From Phreatobacter sp. (lineage in GTDB: Bacteria > Pseudomonadota > Alphaproteobacteria > Rhizobiales > Phreatobacteraceae), in contig NZ_JAEULY010000004.1 in assembly GCF_016793595.1 (NCBI RefSeq), forward strand, positions 310,001 through 374,000: 64,000 nt of DNA, read 5' to 3'. Positions 21,053 to 30,570 of the stretch are shown in pieces. A program made the translations under genes and the position numbers. How positions within the stretch are numbered: position 1 is the first letter of the stretch; each line of letters begins with the position of its first letter. The notes below the pieces were generated by a model, which had not been told where the DNA came from, did no database searches, and worked only from the letters and a program-made list of their open reading frames with translations.

Positions 21053-21679
21053 TCAGAGTCGTGCGGCGATCCGGCGCCTCAGGACCGGGAGCAATTCCGC
21101 CTCGAACCAGGGATGGCGCTTCAGCCAGCCGGAATTGCGCCAGGAGGGATGCGGCATGGCGAAGACCGCCGGCTGCGCCGAAGCCTGAAGAACGGCCGCC
21201 CAGTTCCCGACCGTCGCCGTGAGCGTCGGCGCGATCAGGTGGCCAAGTCCGAGGCGAGCGAGGTGGTAATGCTGCGCCGTCGCCCCCACCGCGAGGATCA
21301 GCTCGATCTGCGGCATGGCCGCCATCAACCGGTCGTGCCACGTGGCGCGGCATTCAGGGCGCGGCGGGAGGTCGGAGCCCTTGGCGTCGAGGCCCGGGAA
21401 ACAGAAGCCCATCGGCACGATGGCAATGCGGTCGCGGTCGTAGAAGACCGTCTCGTCGACGCCCATCCAGCTGCGGAGCCGGTCACCCGACGGGTCGGTG
21501 AAGGGACGGCCGGAGGCATGAACGCGCGTGCCCGGCGCCTGCCCCGCGATCAGGATGCGCGCCGTGGCCGAGGGCCACGCGACCGGGCGCGGCTCGTGCG
21601 GCAATGGCCGCCGGATCGGCTGTTCCACACAGATCCGGCAGGCGGCAATGGCCTGGCTGAGGGAGGCGAGGTCTTCCAC
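21053..21679 (-). CDS. uracil-DNA glycosylase family protein
   Basis: A protein of 208 residues in the uracil-DNA glycosylase superfamily, which removes uracil or damaged bases from DNA. Motif 1 is IAGQAPGTRVHASGRPFTD, the middle motif is IVPMGFCFPGLDAKGSDLPP, and the closing motif is FAMPHPSWRNSGWLKRHPWF with the conserved His-Pro-Ser. Cys15 and Cys18 near the N-terminus (ACRIC) resemble the first Fe-S ligands of family 4/5 enzymes, but a full four-Cys set is not obvious. The motif 1 residue after GQAPG is not the classical Asp, so the catalytic class is uncertain. It ends 119 bases upstream of the caspase-fold gene. Confidence 0.8.
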   Translation of the reverse strand: MEDLASLSQAIAACRICVEQPIRRPLPHEPRPVAWPSATARILIAGQAPGTRVHASGRPFTDPSGDRLRSWMGVDETVFYDRDRIAIVPMGFCFPGLDAKGSDLPPRPECRATWHDRLMAAMPQIELILAVGATAQHYHLARLGLGHLIAPTLTATVGNWAAVLQASAQPAVFAMPHPSWRNSGWLKRHPWFEAELLPVLRRRIAARL

Positions 21680-21710
21680 GCCGCCTCCATAGCACGGGCC
21701 GGCAGCCCGA

Positions 21711-22322
21711 TCAGGGCACGGAGCCGGGACGCGCCGCCATGGCGGCGTGCCAGCGCTTCAGGTCGACAAGTTCATCGGGTACCGTGACGCGGGTCGGCCG
21801 GAGGAAATCGATGGCGACGAGGCCCGTCAGGTCGGCATTGGTGTAGCGGTCGCAGCAGATGAACTCGCGGCCCTTCAGCTGCCGGTCGAGGAAGGCCAGT
21901 TCGCCGACGATGCGCCCCTTGTTGACCTCGCCCCATTCCTTCACCTGCGGCACTTCCATCTGCACCATCGCGGGATGCAGGTGGCGGAAAGCCGACGCGA
22001 TGGTCGCCAGCAGGTGCATTTCGAGCCGCCGCGACCACATCTCGATCTCGCCGATCTCCTTCGCCGTCCTGCCGAACAGATTCGGCTCGGGATGCAGCAC
22101 CTCGATATAGCGGCAGATGGCGACCGACTCCGAGATCACCGAACCGTCGTCGAGTTCCAGCGCGGGCGTGCGCATGCGCGGATTGACCGCCGAGTAGCTC
22201 TCCGACTTCTGCTCCATCTTGCCGAGATCGATCTGGACTTTCGGGATGTCGATGCCCTTCTCGGCGAGAAAAATCCGCACGCGGCGCGGATTGGGAGCAA
22301 GCTGCGTGTCGTAGAGCTTCAT
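21711..22322 (-). CDS. glutathione S-transferase
   Basis: A cytosolic glutathione transferase-fold protein of 203 residues. The N-terminal thioredoxin-like domain is MKLYDTQLAPNPRRVRIFLA with the glutathione-binding NPRMRTPALELDDGSVISES, which contains the cis-Pro and the ES pair. The all-helical C-terminal domain holds YTNADLTGLVAIDFL, the usual N-capping box. GGAGGAA four to five bases before the ATG at 22322 is a strong ribosome-binding site and excludes the much longer open frame. Substrate and class are not clear. Its stop lies 31 bases before the start of the glycosylase gene, so cotranscription is likely. Confidence 0.9.
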   Translation of the reverse strand: MKLYDTQLAPNPRRVRIFLAEKGIDIPKVQIDLGKMEQKSESYSAVNPRMRTPALELDDGSVISESVAICRYIEVLHPEPNLFGRTAKEIGEIEMWSRRLEMHLLATIASAFRHLHPAMVQMEVPQVKEWGEVNKGRIVGELAFLDRQLKGREFICCDRYTNADLTGLVAIDFLRPTRVTVPDELVDLKRWHAAMAARPGSVP

Positions 22323-22447
22323 GGGGTTTCCTCCGGCCGGCAATGCTTGTTGTCGTGTAACCGCACCATGGCGGCTTTGACCGGTCAAGCCGGCAGTCCG
22401 GGGGAGCATGACCTCTTCCCGGACGCCGCATGAATGCCACGCAGACG

Positions 22448-22969
22448 TCAGGGGGTGACGACGCCGCGCCCCCTGAACCCGAGCGAAGCCATCGCGATGC
22501 CACGGCCGAGGAACAGGCCACCCAGCCCGCCGGTCAGGAGGCTCCTGACGACCGCGAAACCGGTGTCGGCGGCGTAGTTCGGCGCAATCGCCAGGATGAC
22601 CGCGAACACATAGCGGCTCGCGAACATGACGATGATCAGGGTCAGCGACAGCCATTCGCCCGGCAGCCGCACGGTCATCGGCTGCTCGCCGGGCTCCGCG
22701 CCCGAGGCAAGTCCGAGGCGCGCGCCGCCGGCTGCGCCCAGCGCGAGCGCCGCCAGCCAGGCGGTCGCGGCCTCGACCGAAATGTGGCCGGCAATCAGCG
22801 ACGACAGGCTCACTCCGACCATCGCCAGCGGCATGATCAGCAGGCGCCGGGCGTCGATTGTCCGGTCTTTCGTGCTCGTGTATCCGAGATAGAGCACGAG
22901 GGCGAGCAGGGCCCAGACCCAGCGCGGCGTGCCGCGGATGATTTCGATGATGAAGGCCGTGGTGGTCAT
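22448..22969 (-). CDS. hypothetical membrane protein, four to five helices, divergent from LytTR regulator
   Basis: A membrane protein of 173 residues with about five hydrophobic segments, including WVWALLALVLYLGY, LLIMPLAMVGVSLSSLIAG, LAALALGAAGGARLGL, LSLTLIIVMFASRYVFAVIL and LLTGGLGGLFLGRGIAM. The pattern resembles small DUF6622-type membrane proteins, an attribution I make from memory with modest certainty. It starts at 22969 and lies head to head with the membrane-bound LytTR regulator, 111 bases apart. LytTR regulators are often encoded beside a small membrane protein that controls them or is controlled by them, so a partner role is an inference from position. Confidence 0.72.
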   Translation of the reverse strand: MTTTAFIIEIIRGTPRWVWALLALVLYLGYTSTKDRTIDARRLLIMPLAMVGVSLSSLIAGHISVEAATAWLAALALGAAGGARLGLASGAEPGEQPMTVRLPGEWLSLTLIIVMFASRYVFAVILAIAPNYAADTGFAVVRSLLTGGLGGLFLGRGIAMASLGFRGRGVVTP

Positions 22970-23080
22970 TGCGGGAAGTCTCCGGTGCGAAAGGCCGAGG
23001 GATGTCGGCCGCCGGAGTGCTGATTGGCTGACGCCGGTCCGGCGCGGAACCGCTGTTTCGCCAGTCGACGGGGATCATTC

Positions 23081-23887
23081 GTGAACGAAAGTCCCCTGTC
23101 GTTGGCGCTTCGCCAGTTGCGCGAGTTCGCTGCGGGGCCGCGCGGCCAGGTGACCGTCGCGGTCGTCGCGCTCACCGCGACGGTGATCGGGCCGTTCGGC
23201 ACGGCCGAGCGCATGAGCTTCGGCCCGCGCCTCCTCTACTGGGCGGCCATGACCGCCTCGCACGCCATGATCGCCGTCCTGATCATCGTGACCGTCTTCC
23301 ACATGCTCGCCCGGTGGACGGAGCGGCGCTGGCCGCGCCTCGCTGCGGGCGGACTGGCGGCGTCGCTGCCGCTGGCGGCGATCCAGATCGCGGTCGCGCA
23401 CGTGTTGGCGGGCATGCCGTTGACCCTCGCCAATGCCGCATCGACCCTGGCGACCACCGTCACGATCACCCTCGCGGTCACCGTTCTGGTCGGCCTCTTC
23501 CGAAATCAGGACGAGACCGGGAATGCCGCCGAGCCGATGCAGCCGGAATCCGCGCCGCCCGTCCCACGGCCGGGCAGTGCCTTCCTCGCGCGGCTGCCGG
23601 TCGAGACCGGCCGCGACCTCGTCAGCCTGACGATGCAGGACCATTATATCGAGGTGCGGACCCGCACCGGCAGCACCCTGCTGCTGATGCGCCTCTCCGA
23701 CGCGATCAGGGAACTGGACGGCGTTGCGGGGATGCAGATCCACCGCTCGCACTGGGTGGCCAGGGGCGCGGTCGCGCGGCTGATCCGGGACGATGGCCGC
23801 ATGCAGGTCGAGCTCGTCGATGGCAGGCGGCTGCCGGTCAGCCGCTCCTTCGCGCCCGACATTCGGCTGGCGGGCCTGCCCGAATAG
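23081..23887 (+). CDS. membrane-bound LytTR-domain transcription regulator
   Basis: A protein of 268 residues that joins a membrane domain to a C-terminal LytTR DNA-binding domain. Four hydrophobic helices occupy about residues 22-142 (VTVAVVALTATVIGPFG, MIAVLIIVTVFHMLARW, LAASLPLAAIQIAVAHVLAG, TTVTITLAVTVLVGLF). A Pro-rich linker follows, then LytTR at about 167-262 with LVSLTMQDHYIEVRTRTGST and MQIHRSHWVARGAVARLIRD, the hallmark of the fold. There is no receiver domain. I chose the GTG at 23081, preceded by GGGGAT, over the TTG at 23024, though the latter has GGAG six bases upstream and cannot be ruled out. It probably binds DNA while held at the membrane. Confidence 0.82.
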   Translation: MNESPLSLALRQLREFAAGPRGQVTVAVVALTATVIGPFGTAERMSFGPRLLYWAAMTASHAMIAVLIIVTVFHMLARWTERRWPRLAAGGLAASLPLAAIQIAVAHVLAGMPLTLANAASTLATTVTITLAVTVLVGLFRNQDETGNAAEPMQPESAPPVPRPGSAFLARLPVETGRDLVSLTMQDHYIEVRTRTGSTLLLMRLSDAIRELDGVAGMQIHRSHWVARGAVARLIRDDGRMQVELVDGRRLPVSRSFAPDIRLAGLPE

Positions 23888-23919
23888 GCGCCGGGCCGCG
23901 ACGACGGAGGGCTGACGGG

Positions 23920-25533
<1,614 letters not shown>

Positions 25534-25609
25534 TCGAGCGCACCTCTCCCAACGCAACGCAACCCGCGTCCGAAATGTGGCAGGAGGTGATTAACGGCAG
25601 GTCGATATC

Positions 25610-25627
25610 CATGGTAAACGAACCATG
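25610..25627. promoter_or_regulatory. perfect inverted repeat between histidine kinase and nuclease genes
   Basis: CATGGT (25610-25615) and ACCATG (25622-25627) form a perfect 6-6-6 inverted repeat in the 143-base divergent region. This geometry suits a dimeric regulator, but no known regulator is matched and chance is possible. Confidence 0.3.
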
Positions 25628-25676
25628 AACAGACTGTCCCGCCCGCCGCGATTCGCGGCAATGCCAGACGCCCTCC

Positions 25677-26210
25677 ATGGCCCGCTTCTCCGCCCGCCGG
25701 CACCGCGTGAACCGCGGCTTCGCGCTGCTATCGATGACGGCTTTCCTCGTCGCCGGCGGCGTCCTCGCCTATGCGCTCAGCATGCGCGCGCCGCGACCCC
25801 AGATCACCGGCCATGCGAGGATCATCGACGGCGACAGCCTGATGGTCGCGGGAACCGAGGTCCGGCTGTGGGGCATTGACGCGCCGGAACTGTTCCAGCG
25901 CTGCATGCGCGACGGCCGCGAGGTTCAATGCGGGCGCGAGGCCGCCCGGGCGCTGATCGCGATGGTGGCCGGCCAGCAGGTGACCTGCGACCGCCGCGAC
26001 ATGGATCGTTTCGGCCGGACCGTCGCGACCTGCCGCGTCGAGGCCGTCGATCTCGCGCAGGCCATGGTCAGCGCGGGCCATGCGGTCTCGTTCGGCGGCT
26101 ATTATGCCGAGGAGGCGCAGGCCCGCGCCGGACGCCGCGGCCTGTGGGCCGGAGAGTTCATGCGCCCGCGCGAGTGGCGCGATCGCGGGCGCCCGCCCCC
26201 GGGCGCGTGA
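25677..26210 (+). CDS. thermonuclease (SNase-like) family protein
   Basis: A protein of 177 residues with an N-terminal membrane anchor or signal (about 14-36, GFALLSMTAFLVAGGVLAYAL) and a staphylococcal nuclease fold. Family motifs are ARIIDGDSLMVAGTEVRLWG (metal Asp and the Arg at the active site), IDAPEL, and DRFGRTVATCRV with the second active Arg. Four cysteines (CMRDGREVQC, VTCDRR, ATCRV) probably form disulfides, consistent with export. It would cleave phosphodiester bonds outside the cytoplasm. The ATG at 25677 opens MARFSARRH. It is divergent from the histidine kinase gene. Confidence 0.88.
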   Translation: MARFSARRHRVNRGFALLSMTAFLVAGGVLAYALSMRAPRPQITGHARIIDGDSLMVAGTEVRLWGIDAPELFQRCMRDGREVQCGREAARALIAMVAGQQVTCDRRDMDRFGRTVATCRVEAVDLAQAMVSAGHAVSFGGYYAEEAQARAGRRGLWAGEFMRPREWRDRGRPPPGA

Positions 26211-26256
26211 GGGCGGCGACTAACCGCCTCTGAACATGGCGGTTTCCGTGTACCGG

Positions 26257-26269
26257 TAACGTGACGTTA
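26257..26269. promoter_or_regulatory. short inverted repeat upstream of the Amt-kinase fusion
   Basis: TAACGT (26257-26262) and ACGTTA (26264-26269) are perfect inverted arms around a single G, 56 bases upstream of the ATG at 26325 and in a locally AT-rich spot. It may be an operator; nothing identifies the binder. Confidence 0.25.
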
Positions 26270-26324
26270 ACCATACCGGGCGAGATTGGCCCGGCAGGCG
26301 GCCCGCCTGCGGCTGGACCCCTGC

Positions 26325-28517
26325 ATGGCATCCCCTTCTCCGCATGATGTCTGGCCGGTGGCGGCTGCCCTTTCGATCCTCCTCGTTCTCGCCGGGCAGG
26401 TGACGCTGGAAAGCGGGCTGGTGCGCGCCAAGCACTCGGTCAACGTCGCGGCCAAGGCGCTGGTCCAGCTGGGCCTCGCCGTCCTGATCGCCTGGGCCTT
26501 CGGACACGGCATCATGAATGCCGGAGGCCCGCTGGCCGGCAACGGCCCCTTCCTGCCGGACGCGGCCTCGCCCGCAATCCTGTTCCACATGGTCCTGACG
26601 GCGGGTGCCGTGGCGATCCTGTCGGGCTCTACCGCGGAACGGACGACGCTGCGCGGCTACGCCGCCGTGGTCGCCATCCACGCACTGCTGATCGTGCCGC
26701 TGATCGCCCACTGGGCCTGGACCGGAACCGGCTGGCTGAAATCGATCGGGTTCGTCGATCTCGCCGGCAGCGGGGTCATCCATGTCGCTGGCGGCATGGC
26801 TGCCCTTGTCGCATCGGCCCTGATCGGCCCACGCACCGGACGGTTCGGTGGCGCGCGGCGGGTCGCGGTCGTCCAGAGCCAGGCCTTCCCCTTCGCCGCG
26901 CTCGGCGCCCTGCTGCTGTGGCTCGGCTGGTTCGGCTTCGCGCTCGGCCAGGCGCAGGCGGCAGGGGCTTCGCCCGCTGCCGTCGTGCTCAACCTGATGC
27001 TGGCCGGCGCCGCGGCGGTAGTCGCGGCCTTTGTCGCCAACCAGACCCGGCCCGCAACCGTCAGCGTCATCGACATGGTCCACGCGACCCTCGCGGGCGT
27101 CGTCGCGGCCTCGGCCGGCGCGCACCTGTTCGCGCCGCTCGGCGCGATTGCCGTCGGCGCGGCTGGAGCCGCGGCCGCGATCGCGGGGGCGCGGCTGATC
27201 CGCGCCATGGAGATCGACGACCCGCTCGGCACCGCCCCGGTTCACCTGTTCGCCGGCGCGCTCGGCCTCATGGCCGTCGCGCTGTGCGATCCGTCAAACC
27301 TTGCCGGCGGGCTTGCCGCGCAGGCGGTCGGTCTGCTCGCCATAACGACATGGTCGGCGGCGATCATGGCGGCGGGGCTGATCGCCGCGCGCTTCGCCGT
27401 CAAGCTGCGGGTCGATCAGGACCAGGAGCGGATCGGGCTCAACGTGTCAGAACACGCGATGACCACCGACGTCGCGATCCTCGTCAGCCAGCTCGGCTCG
27501 CTCGACCGCAATGCCGGCAGCTTCGCCTATCTCGAAGCCGACGCGGATGGCGAGCTCGGTCAGGTCGCGCGCGAATACAACCGCGCCATCGACATCTTCC
27601 AGGCCCAGATCCGTGGCGTGAAGGAAAAGCTCAACCTCGCCGAGGCCGCCGTCGACCAGGCGGACCGCACGACGGTCCGGCTCACGGAAGACCTTGCCGA
27701 GCGTGATCGCCAGCTGGAGGAAGCAACCCGGGAGGTCGCCTTCCTGACCGATCAGGTCGCCCGCTCGCTGGTCGCCGTCGAAAGCGTGCAGGGCATGCGG
27801 TCGGGCCTCGTCAAGCTGATCGGCCGGACGTTCCGCCAGCCGATCGAGCGCCTGCACCTGATGGCGAAGCGTGCCGGTTCCAGCCGCCATCAGGCCGACA
27901 TCGACGCGCTGATCGAGGCGGCGCGCGAGGAATCGGCCCGTCTCGCCCGCCGGCTCGCCGACGTCATCGACTACGCGCAGGCGTCGAGCCTCGAGACGCC
28001 GCCGGTCGCCGACCGCGCGCCGATGGAGAAGCTGATCGGCGAGGTCAACCTGCTCTATCGCCCGCGCGCGGAGAGCAAGGGCGTCAAGCTGCGGGTGGTC
28101 TGGACGCCCGACGTGTCGTCCATGGCCGCCAGCGCCACCGCGCTCCGCAAGATCATGGGCGAACTCGTCTCCACCGCCATCGGCTCAACCCCGGAGGGGG
28201 GCCTCGTCAATTTCTCCGCGCGACGCGGGCCGGACGGCGAACTCGTCCTCGACGTGGTCGATTCCGGCTCGGGCCTGTCCCCGGGCCAGCTCGCGCAGGC
28301 GCTCGACCCGACCGCCGAGGCAGCCGGCGGCCAGGACGAGGGCGCGGGGATCGGGCTGGCTCTGGTCAAGCGGCTGGTCGAGATGCACGGCGGCGCATTG
28401 TCCATCCGCTCGCGGCTGGGCATCGGCACGCAGATGCGCGCGACACTGAAGGTGGACAGCCTCGGTGCGACCACCACGGGCCCCGGGCATGGCGGAACGG
28501 CGGCCTTCGGGACCTGA
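26325..28517 (+). CDS. ammonium transporter (Amt) domain fused to a degenerate histidine kinase
   Basis: The protein has 730 residues and joins a complete Amt/Rh channel fold to a kinase-like module. Amt features at 8-362 include LFHMVLTAGAVAILSGSTAER, Asp145 and His153 in FVDLAGSGVIHVAGG, and His307 in DDPLGTAPVHLFAG; the two His match the pore twin-His pair of AmtB and Asp145 the conserved pore Asp. A coiled coil follows (about 425-480). The kinase H-box position reads LIGRTFRQPIERL, with Arg501 where His is expected, and the N box reads GELVSTAIGSTPEGG, with both usual Asn replaced (Glu613, Thr617). G1 (DSGSG) and G2 (GAGIGLALVKRLVEMHGG) are kept. It is likely an ammonium sensor that does not autophosphorylate conventionally. 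The ATG at 26325 is preferred to the TTG at 26286. Confidence 0.85.
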   Translation: MASPSPHDVWPVAAALSILLVLAGQVTLESGLVRAKHSVNVAAKALVQLGLAVLIAWAFGHGIMNAGGPLAGNGPFLPDAASPAILFHMVLTAGAVAILSGSTAERTTLRGYAAVVAIHALLIVPLIAHWAWTGTGWLKSIGFVDLAGSGVIHVAGGMAALVASALIGPRTGRFGGARRVAVVQSQAFPFAALGALLLWLGWFGFALGQAQAAGASPAAVVLNLMLAGAAAVVAAFVANQTRPATVSVIDMVHATLAGVVAASAGAHLFAPLGAIAVGAAGAAAAIAGARLIRAMEIDDPLGTAPVHLFAGALGLMAVALCDPSNLAGGLAAQAVGLLAITTWSAAIMAAGLIAARFAVKLRVDQDQERIGLNVSEHAMTTDVAILVSQLGSLDRNAGSFAYLEADADGELGQVAREYNRAIDIFQAQIRGVKEKLNLAEAAVDQADRTTVRLTEDLAERDRQLEEATREVAFLTDQVARSLVAVESVQGMRSGLVKLIGRTFRQPIERLHLMAKRAGSSRHQADIDALIEAAREESARLARRLADVIDYAQASSLETPPVADRAPMEKLIGEVNLLYRPRAESKGVKLRVVWTPDVSSMAASATALRKIMGELVSTAIGSTPEGGLVNFSARRGPDGELVLDVVDSGSGLSPGQLAQALDPTAEAAGGQDEGAGIGLALVKRLVEMHGGALSIRSRLGIGTQMRATLKVDSLGATTTGPGHGGTAAFGT

Positions 28518-28540
28518 GCCCGAGAGGATTTCGGCGCCCC

Positions 28541-28562
28541 GGGCCGCCAGCAAAGGCGGCCC
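28541..28562. terminator. hairpin between convergent genes
   Basis: GGGCCGCC (28541-28548) pairs with GGCGGCCC (28555-28562) around AGCAAA. There is no T tract on either side, so it is at best a weak terminator between the Amt-kinase gene and the HlyD gene. Confidence 0.45.
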
Positions 28563-28591
28563 GCCCCACGCCCGCGCGATACGGCGGCGTC

Positions 28592-29824
28592 TCAATGCCC
28601 CCCGAGCACCAGCGTTCGGACCGGCAATACCAGCGCCTGTATGCGCAGGATCATGGCGTGCACCAGGGCCGTTGCGTCGACGACGTGAAGGAACAGCTTC
28701 CGGCCGGTCGAGATGCCAGGCCGATGCAGTTCCTCCTCGTGATTGCTGTACCCGTTGACGATGCAGGAACTGCCCGGCGGAACACCGTCGAGCACGCCGG
28801 GATAGAGCGGTTCGAGCACGGTCGTCAGTGTACCGGGACGGGCGAACTGCTGCGCATCGACCAGCTGGTCGCTCGCCCGCACCTGCCCGGCCGCGATCAC
28901 CTCCTGCACGTCCGTCACCACCAGCGGGATGATCGTATAGGGTTTGCCGATACAGGTGGCCTCGGCGATCATCCCGCGCTTGATCACTTGCGCCTCGATC
29001 TGGCTGAAGCCGGCTATGAGCGTGGCGCGGCCGGCTTCCGTCGGCACCAGGATGCCCGCCGGCCGCAGTAGCGGATTGACCACCTCCCCGACGCGCAGCG
29101 TGAACTGCTGGACCGTCCCGGCGACCCCTGCCCGCACCACCGTCTTGTCGATGTCGATGCGCGCCTGCCGGGCCGCGGCCTCCGCGCTCGCCTTCTGCGC
29201 CGGTAGCAGCGTCGAGATTCTCGTCCGGAGCGACTCCTTGCTCGCAATGGCGGCCACGACAGCGCCCTTGCGCACATCAACGAGCGATTGCTGTCGATCG
29301 ACGTCGCGCTGCGCGACGGCCCCGGCATTGCGGCGCTGCAACTCAAGCTGGCGGTTGAGGTCATCCTCCGCCTGCCGATGGGCCGCCTCCGCCTGCTGAA
29401 TCTGACCGTCCGCGGCTGCCAGATCGGCAGTGGACACCGCGATCTGCGCGTCGATCTCCGCGATACGGCTGATCGCCGTATCGAGCGCGGCCTGATGCGC
29501 CGTGCTGTCCAGCCGGAACAGCGGCGCGCCGGCTTCGACCTTCTGGAAGCGGTTGACATAGACCTCCGCGACGCGGCCGCCCGTCTCTGGGAGGATGGTC
29601 ACGGAGCGGAACGCGGTCGCGGCGTTCGTTGTCGACGGGTGGAAATAGAAGATCACCGTGATGAGGGCGACGGTCAGCAGGATGCAGGCGGTGATGCCGC
29701 GCCGCAATTCGAACCACATGGAGAACAGCGTGATCTCGCTTCCGATCCGTTTGCCCTGCCAGTAACGGCGATAGAGATAGTCGGGCAGGATGGTGACCAT
29801 GGAGCACAGGATGAATTCAAACAT
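28592..29824 (-). CDS. HlyD/EmrA-family membrane fusion (periplasmic adaptor) protein
   Basis: An inner-membrane adaptor of 410 residues. One transmembrane helix (about 44-61, ITACILLTVALITVIFYF) is followed by a biotinyl-lipoyl-like half (SVTILPETGGRVAEVYVNRF), a long coiled-coil hairpin (about 105-235) and the second half (TVVRAGVAGTVQQFTLRVGE). The C-terminal barrel region has conserved-looking cysteines. Such adaptors link an inner-membrane pump to an outer-membrane channel, but no MFS, RND or ABC pump gene is nearby. The only partner is a small membrane protein whose stop is 3 bases upstream, so the pair is one transcript. Function is therefore inferred only at the fold level. Confidence 0.87.
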   Translation of the reverse strand: MFEFILCSMVTILPDYLYRRYWQGKRIGSEITLFSMWFELRRGITACILLTVALITVIFYFHPSTTNAATAFRSVTILPETGGRVAEVYVNRFQKVEAGAPLFRLDSTAHQAALDTAISRIAEIDAQIAVSTADLAAADGQIQQAEAAHRQAEDDLNRQLELQRRNAGAVAQRDVDRQQSLVDVRKGAVVAAIASKESLRTRISTLLPAQKASAEAAARQARIDIDKTVVRAGVAGTVQQFTLRVGEVVNPLLRPAGILVPTEAGRATLIAGFSQIEAQVIKRGMIAEATCIGKPYTIIPLVVTDVQEVIAAGQVRASDQLVDAQQFARPGTLTTVLEPLYPGVLDGVPPGSSCIVNGYSNHEEELHRPGISTGRKLFLHVVDATALVHAMILRIQALVLPVRTLVLGGH

Positions 29825-29827
29825 GGC

Positions 29828-30340
29828 TCAGGCCTTTCCATCGGTCCGCGTGGCCGGTCCGGCGCCCGGCGCAGGTGGCGGAGGCGCCGCGGGCGGTGTC
29901 GGGGGAGCCGCCGCCACGACCGGCTGTGCGGGCTCCGGAATCGGCTTCGCCTCGGGCGGCGGGACGGTGACAGGCGGTGCATCGAGTGCAATGACGGCGC
30001 GCTGCGCGATCGTGTCGAGCGAGCGCGACATCGAGTTCAAGGGCGTGACGAAATCAGGAATCTCGGCCATCGCGAGCAGGAGCGCGGCGATCCAGAAGAG
30101 ATTGTTGTGGGTGAACAGCGCGATCAGCGACAGGACGGCGACAATCTGAAGCTGCGCCTTCTCCGTCTGGTGGGCGATGTGCTCGGGAAGCGCGTGCAGC
30201 CGCAGATAAACATTGCCGATGGCGAAGGCCATCAGGACCAGAACGACCGCGACGACATTGAAAAGGACGTCCGTTTGCCCCGGCGCGGTGATGAAGGCCG
30301 GCAAGTGCTTGATCGCAACCGGATGCAGAACTGGGTCCAT
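29828..30340 (-). CDS. small membrane protein with Pro/Ala-rich tail, partner of the HlyD adaptor
   Basis: A protein of 170 residues with three hydrophobic helices (about 25-46, 64-78 and 80-95) and a proline/alanine-rich C-terminal tail from 121 onward. The sequence VLFNVVAVVLVLMAFAIGNV and the stretch LPEHIAHQTEKAQLQIVAVL match small membrane proteins often encoded just before HlyD genes in rhizobia; I know no assigned function. It starts at 30340 and its stop lies 3 bases before the HlyD start codon, so translation is probably coupled. It may anchor or replace the pump component of the HlyD complex. Confidence 0.75.
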   Translation of the reverse strand: MDPVLHPVAIKHLPAFITAPGQTDVLFNVVAVVLVLMAFAIGNVYLRLHALPEHIAHQTEKAQLQIVAVLSLIALFTHNNLFWIAALLLAMAEIPDFVTPLNSMSRSLDTIAQRAVIALDAPPVTVPPPEAKPIPEPAQPVVAAAPPTPPAAPPPPAPGAGPATRTDGKA

Positions 30341-30570
30341 TTTCGCGCTCTCCCTATGCGGTCCATGAGCTCAGGCGGGGGTCAGAACGAGCGCCTGCGC
30401 GAGCGGTCGGTTCGTCAGGCCGTCCGATGAAAGCCCAGCGATCCGGTCCGGGCAAGCCGGTCGAATAGCCCGCCGGGCCCTTAGGGAATGGCCACCACCG
30501 CCCGCCCCCTCGACCTCGCCGGGCAGATGCGGCATGGTCCGGCCCTCCCGTTCCTGCGCATCGCTGAGCC

